A stretch of 45,929 nt of DNA from Centipeda periodontii DSM 2778 (lineage in GTDB: Bacteria; Bacillota; Negativicutes; Selenomonadales; Selenomonadaceae). The notes below the pieces were generated by a model. That model saw only the letters and a list, made by a program, of their open reading frames with translations. It ran no database searches and was not told the DNA's origin. This document shows, piece after piece, positions 16,173 to 23,626 of this stretch (positions are counted from its first letter, which is position 1; the number at the start of each line of letters is the position of its first letter). The position numbers and the translations under genes are program-made. The DNA lies in assembly GCF_000213975.1 (NCBI RefSeq), contig NZ_GL892076.1, positions 462,173 to 508,101 on the forward strand, read 5' to 3'.

Positions 16173-16553
16173 CTACCTCATGTATGGGCGTCCAGTATAG
16201 TTTAGGCAAAACTTGAGAACTGCCTGTACATATGCATGGGTTACCGGCGAACAGCTTGTTGTCGAGTTAATGGTACAAAGCCATCTTCCATAAGCATCCG
16301 TTGTAAATTCGTAGAGACAATACTTTTCCCATTCGTATATGATAACAGCAAAGTTGCGTCCCGACGAATTATCTTGCTTCCAGATAATAGAAGATTCATC
16401 TACCGTAATACGCATCCCTTTTTCGTCATATACTCTCGTCATTGCTTCTGCAGAATGCCCAAGACCAAATCCAACGAGTATGGACACTGCTGTTAAAAGA
16501 GTCACAAACACTCCCTTCAAAATCAGATCCCTAGATTGAAGCCGCCTCTGCAT
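16173..16553 (-). CDS. Small secreted protein of unknown function
   Basis: A protein of up to 126 residues with a strong signal peptide (GVFVTLLTAVSILVGFGLG, cleavage after AEA) and a short mature domain with a cysteine pair (WLCTINSTTSC). I recognise no family. The start is uncertain: ATG 16553 has no good ribosome binding site. TTG 16520, which has AGGGAT upstream and gives a textbook signal peptide starting MKGVF, is as likely. It belongs to a group of three or four small exported-protein genes on this strand, some broken. Confidence 0.55.
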   Translation of the reverse strand: MQRRLQSRDLILKGVFVTLLTAVSILVGFGLGHSAEAMTRVYDEKGMRITVDESSIIWKQDNSSGRNFAVIIYEWEKYCLYEFTTDAYGRWLCTINSTTSCSPVTHAYVQAVLKFCLNYTGRPYMR

Positions 16554-16644
16554 TTCCGGTTGCACCTGCAATCAGAGCCCCCAGCAACAATGCAAATATG
16601 AAAGAGAGCCCCCTTTCCCCAACCAATATTTCTTTCACCTCCAT
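16531..16644 (-). pseudogene. Orphan signal-peptide fragment
   Basis: A 37-codon frame encoding GLSFIFALLLGALIAGATG and NAEA, a signal peptide with no mature protein behind it. It stops at 16531 inside the 5' end of the next gene. GGAGGTG at its start could serve an internal TTG. It looks like the stump of another small secreted-protein gene whose remainder was lost. Confidence 0.4.
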
Positions 16645-16655
16645 TCCTAATTCAC

Positions 16656-17030
16656 TTATTCAAAGTAGACAAGGATGAAATTGGCAACATTCCATTCAGC
16701 CCCATCTTTCATGGTTACACCACGAAGGATATTGTCATATCCCATTCTCAAATACAGCGTGTTATGTGTTCCCTTAACCCCTTCAGAATTATAGTTTTGA
16801 GCATACCACGTTTTAGATACTCCTGTGGTTTTGTTGTAGACTTGGGCATGACCTGCAATATACCATCCATTTTGAGGATCCATATACTCGTAGTCTTTTC
16901 CGAGTGAGTCTACGTCAACAAGATACTTATTCTGCACATCGACCCAATGTTCCGCATGAGTTGTATTGTTCATGACAAACAGTGCGACTGCCATAAATGC
17001 AGTCGCCATAAACACCTTGAATATCCTCAT
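16656..17030 (-). CDS. Small secreted protein of unknown function
   Basis: A 124-residue exported protein with a signal peptide (RIFKVFMATAFMAVALFV, cleavage near THA). The mature domain, about 97 residues, is rich in Tyr, Trp and Asn (WYIAGHAQVYNKTTG, WYAQNYNSEG) and probably beta-sheet. AAGGAG precedes ATG 17030. No family recognised. It is one of a cluster of short secreted products in the AT-rich island and may act in the periplasm. Confidence 0.65.
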   Translation of the reverse strand: MRIFKVFMATAFMAVALFVMNNTTHAEHWVDVQNKYLVDVDSLGKDYEYMDPQNGWYIAGHAQVYNKTTGVSKTWYAQNYNSEGVKGTHNTLYLRMGYDNILRGVTMKDGAEWNVANFILVYFE

Positions 17031-17090
17031 AACAAAACAGCTCCTTTCCCTAAGAACATTCAGACTCTCCATATACATAGTATAAGTTGA

Positions 17091-17552
17091 CTAGTTCGAA
17101 GTTTTTCCACAGTTTCCGCAGAAAAGATCCTCCGTAGCCATAGGTGCTCCGCAATGTCCGCAATATTTTACAGCGGGTTTGGTGTCATTTTTAGCACCTA
17201 TAGAATCCGACAACAAGGATTCACCCTTATTCATCTCACTCGTAGAAAGGGTATTTATAGGCTCTTCCGATATAGGGTTATCTGAGGAACCCCTTTGTAC
17301 ATTACTGTCCTCTGATTGTGCATTTTCATTACTGCTCCCTCTATTCAAGAGATATCCTATACCAACAATTACGGCCAGTGTTATCTCCCAATGGTTTATT
17401 AAAAATCTAAAAACCGATCTAAGCAGTAAAAATGGTATAAGGAGAATAATAATAGCAATAAACCCAGCCCAAACAAATATACTTAAATAGGCGCTCAAAT
17501 AACCATTTACCCCATCAAAAGAAACTACAGTTTTCCCTTCTTTCATTTTCAT
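17091..17552 (-). CDS. Membrane protein with C-terminal zinc ribbon
   Basis: A 153-residue protein with two hydrophobic segments (about residues 18-50 and 55-68), a Ser/Asn/Glu-rich linker and a C-terminal double-CxxC zinc ribbon (CGHCG...CGNCG, residues 132-150). The Zn-ribbon-plus-membrane design echoes the DUF805 paralogues nearby, but with the ribbon at the other end. Function unknown. Its ATG overlaps the stop of the serine-hydrolase fragment by an ATGA. Confidence 0.65.
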   Translation of the reverse strand: MKMKEGKTVVSFDGVNGYLSAYLSIFVWAGFIAIIILLIPFLLLRSVFRFLINHWEITLAVIVGIGYLLNRGSSNENAQSEDSNVQRGSSDNPISEEPINTLSTSEMNKGESLLSDSIGAKNDTKPAVKYCGHCGAPMATEDLFCGNCGKTSN

Positions 17553-17755
17553 TCTCTCATTTTTGCATCATATCTCTCCCCTACACATTGTGAGTGATAT
17601 AGACGAAGAAAAAACGTTCCCAGGTCGCTCGCTGAAGTATAATTCTCACGCCCTTCTCGTATTGCGGCCATATCCATCATTTTGCGCTTCAGTTGTGTGT
17701 CTTTATAGCCGTTCACTACAAGATAGCGATTAACATCCGCTACACCAATCATATA
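17549..17755 (-). pseudogene. Fragment of a class A beta-lactamase-like serine hydrolase
   Basis: About 68 codons match the middle of Beta-lactamase2-type serine hydrolases: GVADVNRYLVVNGYKDTQL, then KRKMMDMAAIREGRENYTSASDLGTF in part, and LRLYHSQCV. Both the SxxK nucleophile half and the C-terminal KTG half are missing. The open frame runs further upstream to 17818, but that part is only a terminator hairpin, so homology starts near 17755. It is a non-functional remnant. Confidence 0.65.
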
Positions 17756-17757
17756 CA

Positions 17758-17785
17758 AGAGCCGTCCAAAAGGACGGCTCTTTTT
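17758..17785 (+). terminator. Orphan terminator hairpin
   Basis: GAGCCGTCC pairs with GGACGGCTC around AAAA and is followed by TTTTT on the plus strand. No plus-strand gene precedes it, so it is a leftover of rearrangement. Confidence 0.6.
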
Positions 17786-17820
17786 GTATGCTGATGCATT
17801 TTGCAATTGACCGCTCATAA

Positions 17821-17867
17821 ACTCTACACCGATCTGACGGGCTTCATGTTATCCGCGACGCCCTTTG
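17821..17867 (+). repeat. Remnant of the MITE-like repeat (right end)
   Basis: CTACACCGATCTGACGGGCT followed by TCATGTTATCCGCG matches the right end of the element at 2347 (CTACGCCAATCTGACGGACT...) with several mismatches. The left part is gone. Confidence 0.5.
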
Positions 17868-17870
17868 CAG

Positions 17871-18245
17871 CTATTTGTCGGTCAATGCCTTGTTCACGAT
17901 CCCCATGCTTTCCAAACGATTCATTTCCACATCGTTGATCGTGACCGCGCCAAGTTCAAATGTCGTGTCTGAGAGGATGATGAATTGAACGCAGCACTCA
18001 GCCTCTTTGTTGTTCCAAGTGCAGTCACCCACAAACTCAACAACACGCTTCCCGTCCGTGGACTCAAATGACTTCCATTTAGTATTGCCAAAGAAGTTAT
18101 CGAAGGCTTTGCCGATCTTCACGTCCGGCGCCATCTGCAAGGTTCCGCCCTTCACAAGCGTGACGTATTTATCGTCTCCGCAGCCCGAGGTCACCAGCAG
18201 CGACATCAGAATCAACAAGAGTGCCAGAAATCTTCTCATCTGCAT
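17871..18245 (-). CDS. Small lipoprotein
   Basis: A 124-residue lipoprotein. A basic N terminus (MQMRRF) and hydrophobic stretch end in the lipobox LVTSGC, so Cys near 23 should be lipid-modified. The mature domain (KIGKAFDNFFGNTKWKSF, VVEFVGDCTWNNKEAECCVQF, FELGAVTINDVEM) resembles a domain I have seen in small envelope proteins of related bacteria, of unknown function. ATG 18245 is chosen for AGGGAG nine bases upstream; in-frame ATGs at 18251 and 18254 lie too close to it. Confidence 0.7.
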   Translation of the reverse strand: MQMRRFLALLLILMSLLVTSGCGDDKYVTLVKGGTLQMAPDVKIGKAFDNFFGNTKWKSFESTDGKRVVEFVGDCTWNNKEAECCVQFIILSDTTFELGAVTINDVEMNRLESMGIVNKALTDK

Positions 18246-18436
18246 GTTCATCATCTCCCTATTTCTCATATACAAGAGAATCTTCACCATACGCAAAGAC
18301 AACACTTCCTAAACAATTCCTCCGACAACATCAGCAAACCATCTCCGATAATTGTGAAAGGTTATTATTCATTAGAATTATATCATAATTATGTTAATTT
18401 TCACAATATCTATCATAGAAAAATTTGACACGCCTT

Positions 18437-18480
18437 GCAAAAAAATATCCTTCAAAAAGAATGCTCTTCTTGAAGGATAT
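18437..18480 (-). terminator. Terminator of the DUF805 gene at 18519
   Basis: ATATCCTTCAA (18444-18454) pairs with TTGAAGGATAT (18470-18480). On the minus strand it is followed by a run of T. Confidence 0.75.
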
Positions 18481-18518
18481 TTTCATCTATGAGTCAGCAA
18501 AAATGTGAGCCCTAATGC

Positions 18519-19160
18519 CTATCCCCTGTACGCCAGCGGATCCTCGCCATACCGGTTGGGACCGTCATCCCCCTTCTTCACCCAGAGATAAAGGCCGACG
18601 ACGAGGTTCACGAGCGGCACGAGGAGGAGCAGCGAGAACCAGCCGGATTTGCCCAGATCGTGCCAACGGCGGATCATCAGCATGACGGACACAACACACA
18701 GGGCGAGGACAACAACGAGCAGCACGAGGGACACGAGATTCAACGCCAGCGAGCTACTCTCTGCCATCACGCCCATCACATTGGACAAAATCGACGAGGT
18801 GATCCCCACTAGGAGTCCGCGCAGGATATACGGCTTGCGGTTGAGACGCCCATGGTAGGTGAGGAACATCTCACGGATCCCCTCCGATCGGGGCTGCGGC
18901 GCGCCCCCGCCCCCATAGGGCGGCTGATACGGCGGAGGAGACTGCGGTGCTCCACCATAGCCGGGCGACTGCTGCCCTCCGCCGTAGACGGGCGGCGGCG
19001 GGAACTGCTGCGGGGCGTTCTGTCCCGCGCCATAGGCACCGCCCTGCTGGGGCGCAGGCGGGGAAGCGGGCTTTTCCAGGGAGACGGTCTTCGACCCGCA
19101 GTTCGGGCAGAACTTCTGTCCTGCATCGAGCTGGCTGCCGCAATTTCCACAGAATGACAT
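18519..19160 (-). CDS. Zinc-ribbon DUF805 membrane protein, paralogue 1
   Basis: A 213-residue protein in three parts: a zinc ribbon (CGNCG..CPNCG, residues 4-22), a Pro/Gly/Gln/Tyr-rich linker (about 30-92), and a DUF805 domain with about four membrane segments ending in RRWHDLGKSGWFSLL and a DGPNRYGEDPL tail, the usual DUF805 hallmarks. The role of DUF805 (YhaH-like) proteins is not established. A near copy follows upstream at 19269, including the same 5' region (AGGAGGAATCATC before ATG), so this is a recent tandem duplication. Confidence 0.85.
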   Translation of the reverse strand: MSFCGNCGSQLDAGQKFCPNCGSKTVSLEKPASPPAPQQGGAYGAGQNAPQQFPPPPVYGGGQQSPGYGGAPQSPPPYQPPYGGGGAPQPRSEGIREMFLTYHGRLNRKPYILRGLLVGITSSILSNVMGVMAESSSLALNLVSLVLLVVVLALCVVSVMLMIRRWHDLGKSGWFSLLLLVPLVNLVVGLYLWVKKGDDGPNRYGEDPLAYRG

Positions 19161-19268
19161 GATGATTCCTCCTTATGAAATAATCCGATATTCCGACGAA
19201 ATCATAACATATAAAACTCATTTTGTATAGACTGTCAACGCGAAGCATCGTCCGGGAGCAAACTCCGC

Positions 19269-19913
19269 CTATCCCCTGTACGTGAGCGGATCCTCTCCGT
19301 ACGCATTCGGCCCTGCGGTTCCCGGTGCCGCCCACAGATAGATCTCGACGAAGAAGTTCACGACGGGGATCAGCGAGAGCAGTGTGAACCAGCCGGATTT
19401 GCCCAGATCATGCCAGCGGCGGATGGTCAGCATAACGGAGGGAACGCACAGGGCGAGGACGGCGAGGTAGAGCGCGAAGGCGACGAGAAGCGCCACCGAC
19501 GAGCGACTATCTCCCAACACGTCCCCCACGACATTCAGAACGACCATGAGAAACCAGATGCCGATGCTGTACAGGATGTACGGCTTGCGGTTGAGGCGTC
19601 CCTGATAGGTAAGGAGCATCGCGCGGAGATCCTCGGGCTGCGGCGCGCCCCCGCCCCCATAGGGCGGCTGATACGGATACGGCGGCTGCTGCCCTCCGCC
19701 ATAGCCGGGCTGCTGCTGTCCACCAATGCCGGGCGGCGGCGGGAACGAGGCAGGACTCTGCTGCGGGGCGTTCTGCCCTGCGCCATAGGCGCCGCCCTGC
19801 TGCGCGGCAGGAGAGGCAGCGGGCTTTTCCAGGGAGACGATCTTCGTCCCGCATCCCGGACAGAAGCGCGCGCCATCGGCAAGCTGTTTGCCGCAGTTTC
19901 CACAGAATGACAT
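19269..19913 (-). CDS. Zinc-ribbon DUF805 membrane protein, paralogue 2
   Basis: A 214-residue copy of the gene at 18519 with the same order: zinc ribbon (CGNCG..CPGCG), low-complexity Pro/Gly linker with YGGGQQ-type repeats, DUF805 membrane domain with RRWHDLGKSGWF and GPNAYGEDPLTYRG. The ribbon, linker and ends are the most alike; the membrane helices have drifted, mostly by hydrophobic swaps. The linker differs in length and repeat number, as expected for a GC-rich repeat. Function unknown. Confidence 0.85.
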   Translation of the reverse strand: MSFCGNCGKQLADGARFCPGCGTKIVSLEKPAASPAAQQGGAYGAGQNAPQQSPASFPPPPGIGGQQQPGYGGGQQPPYPYQPPYGGGGAPQPEDLRAMLLTYQGRLNRKPYILYSIGIWFLMVVLNVVGDVLGDSRSSVALLVAFALYLAVLALCVPSVMLTIRRWHDLGKSGWFTLLSLIPVVNFFVEIYLWAAPGTAGPNAYGEDPLTYRG

Positions 19914-19980
19914 GATGATTCCTCCTTATGAAATAATCCTATTCCGGCCAAAATCATAACATAGAAATCCTATTTTGTAT

Positions 19981-20053
19981 AGGAATCGCCGCTAAAATGA
20001 CAAAAGAGGCTGTTGTACGAGGTCATTGGCTCGTACAACAGCCCTTTAGGAAG
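19981..20053 (-). terminator. Terminator hairpin flanked by repeat-end remnants
   Basis: GGCTGTTGTACGAG (20008-20021) pairs perfectly with CTCGTACAACAGCC (20030-20043) and is followed by TCTTTTGTC on the minus strand, so it terminates the lipoprotein gene at 20056. AGGAATCGCCGCTAAAATGA (19981) and AGGAAGCACTA (20048) on either side resemble ends of the MITE-like repeat. Confidence 0.65.
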
Positions 20054-20055
20054 CA

Positions 20056-20697
20056 CTATCTCAATGTCACATCGAATTCCCCAATCAGCCAGCGACCGTC
20101 GCTCTGGAGGAGGGTCGCCCTGCCTGAGAACGACTGCTGCGAGATACGCCCGTTGATCTTGTCCTTGGAGTCGAGCTGATAGCTGACGACGACTTGGGCG
20201 GGGGTCTCGGAGACGATCCGTATGTTGCTCACTTCATTGGAGACGGTCGTGGTGTAGCCCTGTGAGAACGATTCATACGTGCCCAGCTGGTTCTGCATCT
20301 CCCATGTCAGGGTGTTGTACGCCGCCGACGTCCTGCCGGCAGCCAGATTCTGATAGTAGCCCACCAGCGTATTGACTGCCTCCTGCGTGCTCCGGTTCTG
20401 CCCGGATGCCTCGCTGATGGCAGCTGTGCCCGCAGCTACTGCGCCACCTGCGACCATCGCTCCGCCGGCTCTGGCGAGACCCGAGCCTCTGCCCGCAGAC
20501 GGTACAACGCTACCGGAGGATGCGCCCTGTTTACTGCCCGTTGCAGCACCGGCGGCGGCTCTGATTCCCTGCTCCACAACCTCCCCCGCCACCTCTTTCT
20601 TGACGGCTTTGACGAGTCCGGAAGGGAGCTTGCAGCCCGAGAGGGAAAAGACGAGCATGACCGCCAGCAGACAGGCAGTCGGGCGTAACAAATTCAT
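20056..20697 (-). CDS. Lipoprotein with a glycine-zipper-like middle
   Basis: A 213-residue lipoprotein: signal peptide with lipobox SLSGC (Cys near 22), an Ala/Gly/Ser-rich middle (residues 45-95, GGAMVAGGAVAAGTAA) and a C-terminal domain of about 115 residues. That domain (AVNTLVGYYQNLAAGRTSAAYNTLT, ending in SDGRWLIGEFDVTL) looks like an NTF2-like or DUF4878-type fold. The family is not certain. It lies between the DUF805 genes and the GH3 gene on the same strand and probably sits in the envelope. Confidence 0.7.
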   Translation of the reverse strand: MNLLRPTACLLAVMLVFSLSGCKLPSGLVKAVKKEVAGEVVEQGIRAAAGAATGSKQGASSGSVVPSAGRGSGLARAGGAMVAGGAVAAGTAAISEASGQNRSTQEAVNTLVGYYQNLAAGRTSAAYNTLTWEMQNQLGTYESFSQGYTTTVSNEVSNIRIVSETPAQVVVSYQLDSKDKINGRISQQSFSGRATLLQSDGRWLIGEFDVTLR

Positions 20698-20823
20698 CTT
20701 GTTTGCCTCCTATCTTGCAGATGATCCACAGGGGTAATTAATGTTATTAATATTCGCCGAAATATTCTTGTTCCCTTCTTGGAAAGCACTAATATTTTCA
20801 TCATTGCTTCCCATTTCCTAGGA

Positions 20824-21999
20824 TTAAGGTATCAGACCATGCGTCAGTTTTGCCCTGATGATCCGGCGTACAGATTCATTAATCCGCTCCTCGCTGATCT
20901 GTCCGCTCTGCACAGCGTCGTATATCCCCATATAGGCATCCTCGGCATGCGCGAGTTCATGACAGACCAGCACGATATCCGCGCCTGCCTCGACCGCCCT
21001 CTGTCCCGTTGCGCGGAATGTGAGATGATTTGCCACCGCGCCCATCTCGAGGTCGTCTGTGATGACAAGCCCCTCATAGCCCAGCTCGGAGCGGAGCAGA
21101 TCCGTAGTGATCGCACGGGAGAGGCTCGCAGGATTCTCTCCGTCAAGCGCGGGATATTGGAGATGTCCCACCATGACCATATAGTCGAGATCCTTCCCCC
21201 TGCCCGTCTCCTCGATCATGCCTCGGAACGGCACGAGATCGGTTTTCTGCAGCTCCTCTTCGCCCGCCTCGATGGAGGAAATCTCCTCGTGGGAGTCCAC
21301 CGTGCCCCTGCCTATACCGGGAAAATGCTTGAGCGCATAGATCATCCCTGCGGAGCGATACCCGTTCCCTGCCGCTCGGACGCATGCAAGCACCTCATGC
21401 GGATCCGTACTGTAGGAGCGTCCATCCGGCGCGCCCACATCGGCAACGGGGGCAAAATTCACATTGATCCCGAGGGACATGAGATCCCCCGCCACGGAGG
21501 CGGCGAAGCGTTCGGCAGCGGCAGCCCCCTCCTGCCCTACCTCCTGTGCCGCAGGGGGCGCAGGGATGAAACTCTCGCCACGCACCACCGCGCCGCCCTC
21601 CTCGTCAATGGCGATAAAGAGGGGCAGCTCCTCGTCCGCATGGGACTGGATGTCCGAGATGAGCCGCCTCGTCTGCTCCTCTGAGTCCAGATTCCTGTCA
21701 AATAGGATGATCCCGCCATAGTGGAACTGATGCAGGACATAGCGGGCATCATCGTCCAGCGTTCTCCCCGGGATGCCGACCATCACCATCTGCCCGATCC
21801 GCTCCGTGACGGACATGGAGGACAGGATCTCCTCCACCTGCTCGTCTATGGTCAGCCCGCGCAGGTCGTGCTTTGCTGCGGCCACCTTTTCATGATCGGT
21901 CTTGTGCGCCCTGATGGCATAGAGAGAACCGCCGAGGATGGCGAGCAGGAAGAGCACTGCGCCCAATATGCCAACAGCGGCTTTGTATTTCTTTCTCAT
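20824..21999 (-). CDS. Glycoside hydrolase family 3 (NagZ-like beta-N-acetylhexosaminidase)
   Basis: A 391-residue GH3 enzyme with an N-terminal membrane anchor (residues 5-28). It has ERIGQMVMVGIPG, the AIDEEGGAVVR loop and NVNFAPVADV. The NagZ His/Asp loop KHFPGIGRGTVDSHEE near 215 carries the general acid/base pair. The nucleophile is Asp in ITDDLEMGA near 300. It should remove N-acetylglucosamine from muropeptides, outside the cytoplasm because of the anchor, as in Gram-positive NagZ homologues. ATG 21999 has GGAGGGGG upstream, better than the longer frame. Confidence 0.88.
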   Translation of the reverse strand: MRKKYKAAVGILGAVLFLLAILGGSLYAIRAHKTDHEKVAAAKHDLRGLTIDEQVEEILSSMSVTERIGQMVMVGIPGRTLDDDARYVLHQFHYGGIILFDRNLDSEEQTRRLISDIQSHADEELPLFIAIDEEGGAVVRGESFIPAPPAAQEVGQEGAAAAERFAASVAGDLMSLGINVNFAPVADVGAPDGRSYSTDPHEVLACVRAAGNGYRSAGMIYALKHFPGIGRGTVDSHEEISSIEAGEEELQKTDLVPFRGMIEETGRGKDLDYMVMVGHLQYPALDGENPASLSRAITTDLLRSELGYEGLVITDDLEMGAVANHLTFRATGQRAVEAGADIVLVCHELAHAEDAYMGIYDAVQSGQISEERINESVRRIIRAKLTHGLIP

Positions 22000-22133
22000 A
22001 AACCCCCTCCGAGATGTATCTGTCAAAAACATGAAAAAAAGCTACACTTTCATTATAACACAGGAGGGCAAAAGGAGATACCCCGATTCGCCCAAGAATG
22101 CAGCGGCTTATTATTTCATCATGCAGTCTTATC

Positions 22134-22162
22134 TTGCCTTTTTTCGTATTCTACTATATGAT
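22134..22162 (+). promoter_or_regulatory. Promoter of TNT module, copy 1
   Basis: TTGCCT (22134-22139), a 17-bp spacer and TATGAT (22157-22162). The same boxes and spacing occur before copy 2 at 37243 although the flanks have diverged, which supports function. Confidence 0.65.
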
Positions 22163-22204
22163 GAAGGTATTAAATTGTACGAATTTCCAGAAAGGAGCAT
22201 TTTC

Positions 22205-22258
22205 ATGAAACTCATCGACCGCCTCCTCCCCATGACAGCGCGTGACGCAGGAGGGTAG
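22205..22258 (+). CDS. 17-residue leader peptide frame
   Basis: The ATG that matches the start of copy 2 (same CAGAAAGGAGCA upstream) here opens only 17 codons. The frame ends in GGAGGG-TAG directly against the ATG at 22259. Its last codons therefore contain the ribosome binding site for the toxin frame, a layout for translational coupling. It may equally be debris from rearrangement of the signal-peptide region. Confidence 0.4.
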   Translation: MKLIDRLLPMTARDAGG

Positions 22259-22874
22259 ATGCGCCGCAATATCCTGCACGCTGTCAGCGCCGCACTCTTC
22301 ATCCTCACCGTACTTATCTCGCCGCAGATCGGCATAGATGCCGCGCCCGCCCTCGGGCAAACTGCTGCCGCCGCAGACATGCGCACGCAGGAACAGCCCC
22401 CCCTACTCGAAGATGTACTACAACTATGCCCCGCCGACGGATGAGTTTATCGCGGGTCTCGCCGCCGAACAAGGTGTCGCCTATACCCCGGGCAAGAAGG
22501 GTGAGGCACGTTTTTATGCCGACGACGGCCGCCCGATCTACCCGAGCAACGACGGCGCAGTCGGTGTGATTGTGACGGTCACGCTCCCTGCGGGCGATCT
22601 GCTGACACGCTACGGGAAGCCGACGGGTCGCTATGTCTCGCCCGACGGCATGACGTTCGAGCAGCGGGCACTGCCGAGCACGACGAGTGAGGGCGACTTC
22701 CACGTCTACTGCGTTGAGCGTCCCATCGATGGTGTGCAGAAAGGGAAGATCGCTCCGTGGTTCGGACGCACAGGCGGCGGCATCCAGTACAAGCTCCCCG
22801 ACCGCATCGTGAATCTGATGGAGGCGTCCATGCTGCGTGAGGTGGACTTGGCCGAGGAGAACGAGGCTGCATAA
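22259..22874 (+). pseudogene. TNT-domain secreted protein, copy 1, frameshifted in a C7 tract
   Basis: A near-identical copy of the TNT-domain gene at 37315. The signal peptide (RRNILHAVSAALFILTVLIS) and the mature domain (MYYNYAPPTDEF onward) lie in different frames. The break is at a run of seven C (22397-22403). With six C the gene would have exactly 615 bases and 204 residues, the same as the intact copy. The TNT domain itself is undamaged: RYGKPTGRYVSP, EQRALP, APWFGRTGGGIQY. It is thus off at the moment but one slip from on. A sequencing error in the homopolymer is the main alternative. Confidence 0.8.
22397..22403 (+). repeat. C7 homopolymer at the frameshift point
   Basis: Seven consecutive C residues between the signal-peptide and TNT coding parts. 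Loss of one C restores a full frame. Such tracts are typical slipped-strand switches. Confidence 0.6.
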
Positions 22875-22917
22875 TCCACGCAGGTCGTAGAGCGAACCTT
22901 TCGATTACACTTTTTTC

Positions 22918-22963
22918 TTGCATTTCCCCCCTCCCTGTTTCTATAATGCAGATAAATATCTGC
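22918..22963 (+). promoter_or_regulatory. MFS promoter and palindromic operator, copy 1
   Basis: TTGCAT (22918-22923) and TATAAT (22942-22947) are 18 bp apart. The palindrome GCAGATAAATATCTGC (22948-22963) lies directly behind the -10, where a repressor would block the start. Copy 2 at 37960 has the same operator with a 17-bp spacer. Confidence 0.7.
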
Positions 22964-22983
22964 ACAGACGGGGAGGTTTTTCT

Positions 22984-23403
22984 ATGAGAATTCCAATGCG
23001 TCAATATATGGCGCTGCTCGGCATCACGATTGCCGCATTTATCTTTAACACATCCGAGTTCATACCGATCGCACTGCTCATCGATATCTCGGAGTCGTTC
23101 TCCATGACGGAGGCGGCGACGGGGCAGATGATCACGATCTATGCGTGGGTGGTTGCTCTGCTCTCGCTGCCGCTCATGCTGCTGACCTGCCGCATGGAGC
23201 TGAAACGGCTCCTGCTCATGATGGTCGCGCTCTTTGGGCTCGGACAGCTCGCCATCGTCCCGCGCGACGCATCGACCGTCGCGACGGCGATCTACTCGGG
23301 CATCTTCAACCTCGCCCACATCGGCTACATCGGCGCGGCGATTGCCGCCGTCGCTGCCCTGCTCTGCCGCTACGTCTACGTGAAAGACGTGCAGGGGAGA
23401 TAA
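22984..23403 (+). pseudogene. MFS transporter, copy 1, with two internal in-frame deletions
   Basis: The frame encodes 139 residues that align to both ends of the intact 388-residue transporter at 38025. Residues from after GLGQL to before AIVPRD (231 residues) are missing, and a further 18 residues between IFNL and AHIGYIG. At each junction the intact copy has a short direct repeat (GCTCG and ACCTCG), of which one copy remains here. Only about three or four of 12 membrane helices are left, so it cannot be a working transporter, although the frame, promoter and ribosome binding site persist. Confidence 0.85.
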
Positions 23404-23413
23404 CTCATACACG

Positions 23414-23460
23414 AAAAACCCCGCCGCATTCGAAACATACCGAACGCGACGGGGTTTTTT
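23414..23460 (+). terminator. Terminator of TNT/MFS module copy 1
   Basis: AAAAACCCCGCCGC with its partner GCGACGGGGTTTTTT (a G-T and small bulge allowed), ending in six T. Confidence 0.8.
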
Positions 23461-23465
23461 CGAGG

Positions 23466-23626
23466 GGAGCAATGATAAATCCAGCACCATCATTTTGGCG
23501 CATCTTTTTTGCCCGCTTTTCGCCCTCGATCCTCCACAGAGCACCTCTCTGTGTCCGGTTTGCCTCCTCAATCGGACGAAAAAATCTACGCCAATCTGAC
23601 GGACTTCATTTTATCAGTGGTTCCTT
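23466..23626 (+). repeat. MITE-like palindromic repeat, copy C
   Basis: Same orientation as copy A, with the right end TTTATCAGTGGTTCCT intact and the left end worn (GGAGCAATGATAAA). The central hairpin has different arms, CACAGAG-CACCT-CTCTGTG, instead of CATAGC/GCTATG, but still pairs. Its right end carries the stop codon of the small frame at 23625. Confidence 0.85.

Noticed and set aside
17549..17818. An 89-residue protein as a complete gene
   Set aside because: Its first 20 codons are a terminator hairpin and the rest is only the middle of a serine hydrolase.
11256..18300. An integrative element with att sites at tRNA-Gly
   Set aside because: The position and AT-rich content fit, but I found no integrase gene and no repeated tRNA 3' end by eye, so I do not annotate boundaries.
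22338..22874. The TNT frame of copy 1 as an independent gene with its own start
   Set aside because: Its first 25 codons are an out-of-frame reading of the signal-peptide region with no ribosome binding site; comparison with copy 2 shows a frameshift instead.
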